A stretch of DNA of 64,000 bases from Pedobacter ginsengisoli (GTDB taxonomy: Bacteria; Bacteroidota; Bacteroidia; Sphingobacteriales; Sphingobacteriaceae), in the NCBI RefSeq assembly GCF_030244015.1, contig NZ_JASSYX010000002.1:496001-560000 (forward strand). The letters run 5' to 3'. The notes under the pieces are model-generated. The model was not told where the DNA came from and searched no databases. It saw only the letters and a program-made list of their open reading frames with translations. Below, piece after piece: positions 27,435 through 34,870 of the stretch. Each line of letters opens with the position of its first letter. Positions within the stretch are counted from its first letter, which is position 1. The translations under genes were made by a program, and so were the position numbers.

Positions 27435-28370
27435 ATGATAAAGAGATTAATTTATTGCTTAATCCTGGCCGCTTTTTTTAATGTGGGAAACGTGTGTGCA
27501 CAGCAGTTTACAGTTGCTTCATATAACATCCGTTATGATAATAAGTCAGATTCAATTACCGGAAACAGCTGGAAATCAAGGTGCCCCGTGATCACTAAAC
27601 TCATAAGGTATAATGATTTTGAGATTTTCGGAGCACAGGAAGTACTTAATCACCAGTTAAAGGATATGTTAAAAGAAATGCCCGAATACAGCTATATAGG
27701 TGTTGGACGTGATGACGGGAAAGAAAAGGGTGAATATGCCCCGGTATTCTTTAAAAAGGAGCGGTTTAAAGTACTTAAGTCCGGCCAGTTTTGGTTATCT
27801 GCCATTACAGACAGGCCCAATAAAGGCTGGGACGCTGTTTTGCCCCGTATATGCACCTGGGGTAGGTTTCAGGACCTGAACAGTAAGCTTACATTTTGGT
27901 TTTTTAATCTGCATATGGATCATGTTGGCGTAGAAGCACGAAAAAACAGTGCTACCCTGGCCCTCAATAAGATTAAAGAAATGTGTAAAGGCGAACCCGT
28001 TATTCTTACCGGTGATTTTAATGTAGATCAGACACATGAGAACTATCAGATTTTGAACGGTTCAGGGATTGTAAAAGATGCTTATGAGACTTCAAATATA
28101 CGGTATGCAGTAAATGGCACCATTAATAACTTTAATCCGAATTTAAAGACCGATAGCCGTATAGATCATATTTTTGTTAGTAATAACCTGCAGGTTGAAA
28201 GATATGGAATATTAACGGACACCTATCGTTCTGAAGTTAATGAAAGTAAAATCATAAAATCCGGAAATTTCCCAAAAGAAATATCTTTGCATGAATATCA
28301 AGCCAGGATACCTTCAGATCATTTTCCTGTAAAAGTAGTGGTAAAGTATGTTCGTGCTGTTAAGCGATAA
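27435..28370 (+). CDS. Secreted endonuclease/exonuclease/phosphatase-fold hydrolase
   Basis: The 311-residue protein has a signal peptide (about 1-22, ending VCAQ) and the EEP fold. Motifs in order are ASYNIRYDN (Asn near 29), GAQEV (metal Glu), LHMDHVG, TGDFNVD (catalytic Asp/Asn), SRIDHIFV and PSDHFPV (final Asp-His pair). The set is complete, so it is expected to be an active Mg-dependent phosphoesterase outside the cytoplasm. EEP proteins recur in Bacteroidota glycan loci, but their substrates there are mostly unknown. Removing phosphodiester-linked groups from phosphomannan would fit the GH92 neighbours, but that is only a suggestion. It pairs with the GH92 gene 14 bp downstream, and both are markedly more AT-rich than the rest of the locus. 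Confidence 0.88.
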   Translation: MIKRLIYCLILAAFFNVGNVCAQQFTVASYNIRYDNKSDSITGNSWKSRCPVITKLIRYNDFEIFGAQEVLNHQLKDMLKEMPEYSYIGVGRDDGKEKGEYAPVFFKKERFKVLKSGQFWLSAITDRPNKGWDAVLPRICTWGRFQDLNSKLTFWFFNLHMDHVGVEARKNSATLALNKIKEMCKGEPVILTGDFNVDQTHENYQILNGSGIVKDAYETSNIRYAVNGTINNFNPNLKTDSRIDHIFVSNNLQVERYGILTDTYRSEVNESKIIKSGNFPKEISLHEYQARIPSDHFPVKVVVKYVRAVKR

Positions 28371-28384
28371 ATAAACAAATCACT

Positions 28385-30691
28385 ATGAATTTAAATACCT
28401 TTCTTAAGAGCACCACATTTGTATTTTTTTTAGCTTCCTGTGCAGTGCTTGCTTCAGGGCAAAGCAAAAGAACTCCTGTTGATTATATCAATACGCTTAT
28501 TGGATCTTTATCCAGTCGCGAATTATCTGCAGGAAACACTTATCCTGCTATTGCAAGACCATGGGGAATGAATTTCTGGGTTCCGCAAACAGGAAAGATG
28601 GGCGATGGCTGGGTTTATACTTATACTGCTAATAAGATAAGGGGATTTAAGCAGACCCATCAACCAAGTCCATGGATGAATGATTATGGTCAGTTTTCTA
28701 TTATGCCCACTACGGATACTCCCGCTTTTGATGAAGAAAAACGTGCGAGTTGGTTCTCACATAAATCGGAAATAGCCCAGCCTCATTATTACAGGGTCTA
28801 TCTAGCCGATTCTGATGTAGAAACAGAAATCACCCCTACTGCAAGGGCTGCTATGTTTCGCTTTACTTTTCCTAAGTCAAGAAAAGCTTATGTAACAATT
28901 GATGCTTTTGATAAAGGTTCTTATATCAAGATCATTCCGGCACAAAACAAGATCATAGGTTATACCACTAAAAATAGTGGTGGCGTACCTGATAATTTTA
29001 AAAATTATTTTGTAATGATTTTCGATCGGCCTTTTGTTTATAAAGCAACGGTAGCGGATGCTAAAATTACTGAAAATGAATTAGAGATGACATCTGACCA
29101 TACTGGCGCTATTGTCGGCTTTGACGATAAAAATGGTCAAAAGATACATGCAAGAGTGGCTTCTTCCTTTATTAGTTTTGAACAGGCCGAGCTCAACCTA
29201 AAGGAACTTGGGACAGATGGCTTTGATGAGATCGTAAAAAAGGGAAAAGATATCTGGAATGGGGTTCTTGGTAAGATTGAGGTTGAGGATGATGATGCCG
29301 ATAAGCTCAAGATTTTTTACTCCTGTCTTTACCGTTCTGTGCTATTTCCCCGTAGTTTCTTTGAAATAAACTCCCGGAATGAAATTATACATTATAGTCC
29401 GTATAACGGCAAAGTGCTTCCTGGATATATGTTCACCGATACTGGATTTTGGGATACTTTTCGGGGGTTGTTTCCTTTTCTTAATCTGATGTATCCTACT
29501 ATGAATGTTAAAATGCAGGAAGGCCTGGTTAATGCTTATAAAGAAAGTGGCTTCCTTCCTGAATGGGCCAGTCCCGGGCACAGAAGTATTATGGTGGGAA
29601 ACAACTCTGCGTCGGTTGTAGCTGATGCTTATATTAAAGGTTTGCGAGGTTATGATATTGAAACACTTTGGGAAGCAGTAAAACATGGGGCAAATCATGT
29701 TCATCCTAAGGTTCCTGCATCAGGGCGCACCGGTTATCAGGAATATAATCAATACGGGTACGTACCTAACAATGTAAATATAACTCAAAATGTAGCCCGT
29801 ACCTTGGAGTATGCTTATGACGACTGGGCTATATATCAGCTGGGGAAAGCTTTGAACCGTCCAAAAAAGGAAATAGAAATCTACGCGAAAAGAGCATTGA
29901 ATTATAAAAATCTGTTTGATCCCAAATTCAACTTAATGCGCGGAAGGCAATCTGAGGGCAAATTTCCTGAATATTTTAAACCTACAGACTGGAGCAAGGA
30001 TTTTACGGAAGGAAATAGCTGGCACTACAGCTGGTCGGTATTTCATGATCCGCAGGGATTAATCAATTTGATGGGGGGTAAAAGCCAATTTAATACCATG
30101 CTCGATTCTGTTTTCATTATGCCTGGATCACTTGGGATGGACAGTCGCCGGGTAATTCATGAAATGCGTGAAATGCAGGTTATGAATATGGGCCAGTATG
30201 CGCATGGCAATCAGCCTATTCAGCATATGGTCTATCTTTACAATTATTCTGCTGAGCCCTGGAAAGCACAATATTGGGCGAGGGAAATAATGGATAAATT
30301 GTATTCATTTGGTCCGGATGGCTATTGCGGAGATGAAGACAATGGCCAAACCTCAGCCTGGTACGTATTTTCAGCGTTAGGATTTTATACTGTATGTCCT
30401 GGAACTGACCAATATGTCATTGGTTCTCCTTTATTTAAAAGGGTTAGATTAAATCTGGAAAATGGAAAACAGCTGATTATCAATGCCGATAATAACAATG
30501 AGAAAAACCGTTACATAAATTCATTGAAATTGAATGGTAAGAACTACAGTAAAAATTACCTTATACATAAGGCGATCAATGACGGCGGTACTTTAGATTT
30601 TGAAATGTCTGCCGAACCGAACAAAACCAGAGGTGTTGATGAAACAGATGCCCCATATTCTTTTAGTACTGGGCTTAAGACGTTAAATTAA
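28385..30691 (+). CDS. GH92 alpha-mannosidase, second copy
   Basis: The 768-residue protein starts with an export signal; either lipidation at Cys19 (LASC) or cleavage after ASGQ is possible. It is a plain GH92 enzyme: DYINTLIGS, YPAIARPWGMNFWVPQTG, LEYAYDDW, TEGNSWHYSW with the acid Glu, and GDEDNGQTSAWYV with the Asp pair. No extra module is attached. PWGMN plus HEMREMQVMNMGQYAHGNQPI is the arrangement of classical GH92 alpha-mannosidases. It follows the EEP gene by 14 bp and ends 15 bp from the convergent GntR gene. Its DNA is visibly AT-richer than that of the first and third GH92 genes. Confidence 0.93.
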   Translation: MNLNTFLKSTTFVFFLASCAVLASGQSKRTPVDYINTLIGSLSSRELSAGNTYPAIARPWGMNFWVPQTGKMGDGWVYTYTANKIRGFKQTHQPSPWMNDYGQFSIMPTTDTPAFDEEKRASWFSHKSEIAQPHYYRVYLADSDVETEITPTARAAMFRFTFPKSRKAYVTIDAFDKGSYIKIIPAQNKIIGYTTKNSGGVPDNFKNYFVMIFDRPFVYKATVADAKITENELEMTSDHTGAIVGFDDKNGQKIHARVASSFISFEQAELNLKELGTDGFDEIVKKGKDIWNGVLGKIEVEDDDADKLKIFYSCLYRSVLFPRSFFEINSRNEIIHYSPYNGKVLPGYMFTDTGFWDTFRGLFPFLNLMYPTMNVKMQEGLVNAYKESGFLPEWASPGHRSIMVGNNSASVVADAYIKGLRGYDIETLWEAVKHGANHVHPKVPASGRTGYQEYNQYGYVPNNVNITQNVARTLEYAYDDWAIYQLGKALNRPKKEIEIYAKRALNYKNLFDPKFNLMRGRQSEGKFPEYFKPTDWSKDFTEGNSWHYSWSVFHDPQGLINLMGGKSQFNTMLDSVFIMPGSLGMDSRRVIHEMREMQVMNMGQYAHGNQPIQHMVYLYNYSAEPWKAQYWAREIMDKLYSFGPDGYCGDEDNGQTSAWYVFSALGFYTVCPGTDQYVIGSPLFKRVRLNLENGKQLIINADNNNEKNRYINSLKLNGKNYSKNYLIHKAINDGGTLDFEMSAEPNKTRGVDETDAPYSFSTGLKTLN

Positions 30692-30706
30692 GGTAAAAGT
30701 TTGCAC

Positions 30707-31438
30707 CTAACTGCGCCTGCTTTCTACACTATAGACAAAACTGTCGGCTTTGTAATAGCCCAAGTTATATTCGACAGGCCGTTCGGCCTGATCGTATACA
30801 AAGCGTTTGCGGAACAAGATGGGGCTTCCTGGTTCGGTCTCCAGTTTCGCGGCTATGAATTTATCCGCACCTTTAGCACTGATCTCTTCTTTGGAAAGTT
30901 CTGTAATGATGTTGTGGTCCTTTTCCAGGATATCGTAAAGCGGTCTCTTGAAATCTTCTTCGCCGGTTAGGCCTGTTCGCGGGTGAAAATAGGAGACGAA
31001 GTATACAAAAGGACCTTCAGGCCTGCCCCTGAGACGTTCCAGTTTTAAAATCTTCTGATCGGTTTTGATATTAAAGAAATTGGCAATGACCTCTTCGGGA
31101 TAGATCCAGCTCACATGGAGCTCAAAGTTCCTGATGGGAATACCTCTTGCTTTCATCTCCTGGGAGAAACTCAGCCAGTTGACAGATTTAGAACTGATCA
31201 TTGCATCAGCTACCTTAGTACCTACCCCTTTTTTCCTGATCAGCAGTCCCTCGTAAACGAGTTTGTTTAAGGCCTGACGCAATGTGGTACGGGATATGGC
31301 CAGCTGATTGGCCAGATCAACTTCATTGGGCAGCAGTTTTCCGTTCTGAAACTGCGGGTCTTTAATCATTTTACGAAGTAGCTCCTCAGCCTGAATGTGA
31401 AGCGGTATGGGACTTTTATGATTAAGCGCGATTTTCAT
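30707..31438 (-). CDS. GntR/HutC-family transcriptional regulator (UTRA effector domain)
   Basis: The 243-residue protein has an N-terminal GntR winged helix (about 1-70; PLHIQAEELLRKMI, LPNEVDLANQLAISRTTLRQALNKLVYEGLL) and a C-terminal UTRA domain (about 90-240; FVYFVSYFHPRTG, RPVEYNLGYYKADSFVYSV). UTRA domains of this family bind sugar phosphates or related small metabolites. It sits between the two arms of the mannoside locus, divergent from the isomerase-transporter pair, and is therefore the likely local repressor or activator. A candidate operator, TTTGTACATA, occurs in its shared intergenic region and in front of two other units of the locus. Its effector is unknown; mannose 6-phosphate would be logical but is not shown. 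Confidence 0.93.
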   Translation of the reverse strand: MKIALNHKSPIPLHIQAEELLRKMIKDPQFQNGKLLPNEVDLANQLAISRTTLRQALNKLVYEGLLIRKKGVGTKVADAMISSKSVNWLSFSQEMKARGIPIRNFELHVSWIYPEEVIANFFNIKTDQKILKLERLRGRPEGPFVYFVSYFHPRTGLTGEEDFKRPLYDILEKDHNIITELSKEEISAKGADKFIAAKLETEPGSPILFRKRFVYDQAERPVEYNLGYYKADSFVYSVESRRS

Positions 31439-31472
31439 CTGTTTATGATTGTTTTTATTTGTGATGAAGTTA

Positions 31473-31518
31473 TCATGATCTCAAATCATTTCTTATGGTG
31501 TTGTTTTGAAGATCATGA
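31473..31518. promoter_or_regulatory. 9-bp inverted repeat in the GntR upstream region
   Basis: TCATGATCT (31473-31481) is exactly inverted as AGATCATGA (31510-31518), centre-to-centre about 37 bp. It lies 35-80 bp upstream of the GntR start codon and is unrelated to the TTTGTACATA motif, so it could be a separate control site. Confidence 0.4.
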
Positions 31519-31598
31519 GGGTTTCACGGTGATAAAAATACACTTAATACTTGCAATATTATGAAAATATCTTTGCAAAAGGTGATTAAAACATTATG

Positions 31599-31634
31599 TT
31601 TGTACATATGTATGAATTGTAGTTACATACATCT
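31599..31634 (+). promoter_or_regulatory. Candidate GntR operator upstream of the mannose isomerase gene
   Basis: TTTGTACATATGTA starts at 31599, and AGTTACATACAT follows at 31621-31632. The susC region at 15113-15134, read on the minus strand, also has TTTGTACATA followed by AGTTACATA, and the third GH92 gene has TTTGTACATACA. The core resembles half of the known GntR-family AraR site with its TTTGTAC half. It ends 18 bp before the isomerase ATG. Confidence 0.55.
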
Positions 31635-31651
31635 AAAAATAACAGTATCAA

Positions 31652-33460
31652 ATGAGCAAAACCAACAATACTATTAGTGCCGGGAAATGGAGAGAAAGTA
31701 CGCAGCCCCTATTAAATAAACAGGTTTCAACTCTGACTACGAGTGGAGCTTTTTATAACCACACACCTTTTCATGCTTTGGGAAATGACAAGATCTTTAA
31801 CGGTTATGGAAGTCTCGCCGATTGGATCATTGAGCAGAAAACAGTTTTAATTGATGGGTATGGTGGGGTATTTTATGAAGAGGTTCAACAATTTATTCAG
31901 CAGGAGCTGACAAAAAAAGGTTATTCGGCAAACTGGCAGGCTACAGCTGACCACTTTAACCCGGAAGAGGAGATCGACGCCATGGTTGGGCCGTTTACGG
32001 GCGAGGAAACGGATGTATGGGGAACTAAGACCAGTTTGGCGCTTAGGGATTTTTTTAATGAAGATTTTTTTACAATAGCAGCAGATCCATCATACGAGAT
32101 TAATATTATCATCGGTATTGGTGCAGGGCTCCTGCAATGGGATGCGCCTGTAGTGTACCTGGACATTCCTAAAAATGAGATCCAGTACCGGATGCGGGCT
32201 GAATCGATTACAAATATCGGTAAAATGAGCAGCGAAAGTACCTTTTTGATGTACAAACGCTTTTATTTTGTGGATTGGGTAGTGCTGGACAATCATCGTA
32301 ACCAGTTGCTGGACAGGATCGCCATTTTAGGAGACGGACAACAGTTTGACGACCTCAACTGGATGTTTAAAAAGGATCTTGTCGATGGCCTGAAACAAAT
32401 GGGGCGTACGGTATTTCGTGCGCGGCCGTGGTTTGAAAAAGGCTCCTGGGGCGGACAGTGGATGAAGGAACACATTGGTGGGCTGAACAATAACGAGGTA
32501 AATTATGCCTGGTCTTTTGAGTTGATTACTCCTGAAAATGGATTGTTGTTTGAAAGCAATTGCCTGCTGCTGGAAGTATCTTTTGATTTCCTGATGTTGT
32601 ATGCCTATAAAGATGTGCTTGGCAAACATGCGGAATTGTTTGGTAAGTATTTCCCGATCCGCTTTGATTTTCTGGACACCTTTGATGGCGGGAACCTTTC
32701 TATACAGTGTCATCCTTCTAAAAAATACATCTCGGACAATTTTGGAGAAACCATTACCCAGGATGAAACTTATTACATTTTAGATTGCGCACCGGGTGCA
32801 AGGGTTTATCTTGGTTTCCAGGAAGACATTGATCCTGCAGCCTTCAGGGCTGCGCTTGAACACAGCCAGGATAAGAAAGAGAAGCTGGAAGTGGAGAAAT
32901 ATGTGCAGAGTTTCCCTTCACATAAGCACGATCTTTTTTTGATCCCGAATGGTACGGTCCACAGTTCGGGGATCAACAACATGGTGCTTGAAATCAGTGC
33001 TACCCCGTATATTTTTACGTTTAAAATGTATGACTGGCTTTCATTGGACCTCAATGGAAACCCGAGGCCGATCAATATTGATCATGCCTTTAACAACCTT
33101 CGGTTTGAACGTAAAGGGGATGTGGTGACACGTGAACACATTTCCCGTCCGGTGAGCATGGATAGGGGGACAGACTGGGAGCTGGTCCACCTGCCAACCC
33201 ATAAGGACCATTTTTATGATATCCATAGGATAGAATTTGATTCGGAAGTGCTGGTAGACACCAATGAATCTTGTCATGTTTTGATGCTGGTGGAGGGGAC
33301 GTCGGTTGCTATTGAGATTGACGGGCAGCTGGCCGGTCATTTTGCATATGCAGAAACTTTTATTGTTCCTGCTGCTGCAAAAAGGTATAAACTGATCAAT
33401 AAAGGTCCCTATAGGGCCAAAGCAATCAAGTCTTTCCTTAAGGATCAAATCAATTTATAA
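31652..33460 (+). CDS. Class I-like mannose-6-phosphate isomerase with an N-terminal degenerate kinase-like domain
   Basis: The 602-residue protein is cytoplasmic. The C-terminal part (about 275-600) is a cupin mannose-6-phosphate isomerase: QCHPS near 351, DETYYILDC near 371, IPNGTVHSSG near 432 with the metal His, and DHAFN. It would turn mannose 6-phosphate into fructose 6-phosphate, joining released mannose to glycolysis. The N-terminal 270 residues are not part of ordinary isomerases. VLIDGYGGVFYEEVQQFI looks like a decayed P-loop, and INIIIGIGAGLL...VVYLDIPKNEIQYRMR resembles uridine-kinase-type NMP kinases, with no Walker lysine. A catalytic role for that half is doubtful. It shares an operon with the sugar porter 30 bp downstream. 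Confidence 0.85.
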   Translation: MSKTNNTISAGKWRESTQPLLNKQVSTLTTSGAFYNHTPFHALGNDKIFNGYGSLADWIIEQKTVLIDGYGGVFYEEVQQFIQQELTKKGYSANWQATADHFNPEEEIDAMVGPFTGEETDVWGTKTSLALRDFFNEDFFTIAADPSYEINIIIGIGAGLLQWDAPVVYLDIPKNEIQYRMRAESITNIGKMSSESTFLMYKRFYFVDWVVLDNHRNQLLDRIAILGDGQQFDDLNWMFKKDLVDGLKQMGRTVFRARPWFEKGSWGGQWMKEHIGGLNNNEVNYAWSFELITPENGLLFESNCLLLEVSFDFLMLYAYKDVLGKHAELFGKYFPIRFDFLDTFDGGNLSIQCHPSKKYISDNFGETITQDETYYILDCAPGARVYLGFQEDIDPAAFRAALEHSQDKKEKLEVEKYVQSFPSHKHDLFLIPNGTVHSSGINNMVLEISATPYIFTFKMYDWLSLDLNGNPRPINIDHAFNNLRFERKGDVVTREHISRPVSMDRGTDWELVHLPTHKDHFYDIHRIEFDSEVLVDTNESCHVLMLVEGTSVAIEIDGQLAGHFAYAETFIVPAAAKRYKLINKGPYRAKAIKSFLKDQINL

Positions 33461-33490
33461 CAATCGAACCAATTTATAAACCACTATATA

Positions 33491-34870
33491 ATGAACAATT
33501 CTTATAAATTTTATCTGGGTTTAATTACCGTGGTCGCATCTCTCGGAGGGCTGCTGTTCGGTTTTGATATGGCTGTGATATCCGGTGTGCTGCCCTTTGT
33601 AGAAAAGCAATTCAGCCTGACACCTGTACAGGAAGGCTGGTTCGTTTCTTCAGCTTTGGTAGGTTGTATCGGGGGGGTGGCTTTTTCCGGTGACCTGAGC
33701 GACAGGCTGGGCCGCAGAAAACTATTGTTTCTTTCTGCTGCACTGTTTCTGATCTCTGCAGTGGGCTGTGCATTGGTACATTCGCTCAACCTGCTCATCA
33801 TTGCGCGCCTGACCGGTGGTATAGGTGTGGGTATTGCATCCATCGTGGTGCCCTTGTATCTTTCAGAGATCTCCCCTGCAAATATCAGGGGCAGGCTTGT
33901 GACTTGTTATCAGCTGGCTATTACGGTCGGCATATTATTGGCGTATGTGAGCAATTCGTTACTGTTGAATTATTCTGAACATCATGTTGCTTCTGCGGCA
34001 CCGCAATTATTTGACCTGATCTATGTAAGTGAAGTGTGGCGGGGAATGTTCAGCATCGGTACGATACTGGCGCTGTTGTTCCTGACCGGTTTGTTTTTTG
34101 TTCCGGAAAGTCCAAGGTGGCTGATCAGGAAAGGTTTCACGACAAAGGGACTGGACATTCTTAGAAAGATTAACAATGGAAATGTGGAAGGGGTGGATAC
34201 TGAACAGGAAGATAGCAATGACATGGGTTCTTACAGAGAATTGTTTACACCGCGACTTCGTAAAGCTTTGCTGCTGGGTATATTGTTGCCTTTGTTCTCG
34301 CAGCTGAGCGGGATCAATGCGATTATTTATTATGGTCCTTCTATTCTGAATGATTCAGGCATTGCACTGAGCAATTCCTTTTTAGGACAGATTATATTTG
34401 GCGCAGCCAATCTTATTTTTACATTTATTGCGATATGGAAGGTCGACCAGTGGGGCAGAAGACCGCTTTACATCACTGGTACAATTGGCGCGACCATTAG
34501 CCTGGTGGTTACTGGCATCTTATTCTACCTGGGACTGACCAGCAGTATTTTGCTGATTGTGAGTGTAACCCTATTCCTGGCCTGTTTTGCTTTTTCTATT
34601 GGTCCGCTGAAATTTGTAGTGGCTTCAGAGATTTTTCCTACAAAGATCCGCGGTAAGGCAATGGGGATCAGCATCATGGTCATGTGGGTAGCCGATACGA
34701 TCATGGGGCAGATCACCCCGGTATTATTGCGTGAAGTGGGTACGGCGGCTACCTTTTGGGTGTTTGCCTTTTTCTGTTTCGTTGCGTTTCTTACGGTTTA
34801 CAAACTTTTACCCGAGACCAAAGGCAAATCTCTCGAAGAGATTGAATCATTCTGGGAAGAAAAGAAATAA
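33491..34870 (+). CDS. MFS sugar porter (XylE/GalP type)
   Basis: The 459-residue protein has twelve predicted membrane helices and the signatures of the sugar porter family: GLLFGFDMAVISG in helix 1, DRLGRRK after helix 2, PLYLSEISPANIRGR in the helix 4-5 loop, PESPRWL after helix 6, QLSGINAIIYYGP in helix 7, DQWGRRPL after helix 8 and LPETKGKSLEEIE at the C terminus. It is a proton symporter or facilitator of the inner membrane. Position after the isomerase suggests that it takes up mannose released by the GH92 enzymes in the periplasm. Its stop codon abuts that of the convergent GH92 gene with no base between them. Confidence 0.95.
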   Translation: MNNSYKFYLGLITVVASLGGLLFGFDMAVISGVLPFVEKQFSLTPVQEGWFVSSALVGCIGGVAFSGDLSDRLGRRKLLFLSAALFLISAVGCALVHSLNLLIIARLTGGIGVGIASIVVPLYLSEISPANIRGRLVTCYQLAITVGILLAYVSNSLLLNYSEHHVASAAPQLFDLIYVSEVWRGMFSIGTILALLFLTGLFFVPESPRWLIRKGFTTKGLDILRKINNGNVEGVDTEQEDSNDMGSYRELFTPRLRKALLLGILLPLFSQLSGINAIIYYGPSILNDSGIALSNSFLGQIIFGAANLIFTFIAIWKVDQWGRRPLYITGTIGATISLVVTGILFYLGLTSSILLIVSVTLFLACFAFSIGPLKFVVASEIFPTKIRGKAMGISIMVMWVADTIMGQITPVLLREVGTAATFWVFAFFCFVAFLTVYKLLPETKGKSLEEIESFWEEKK

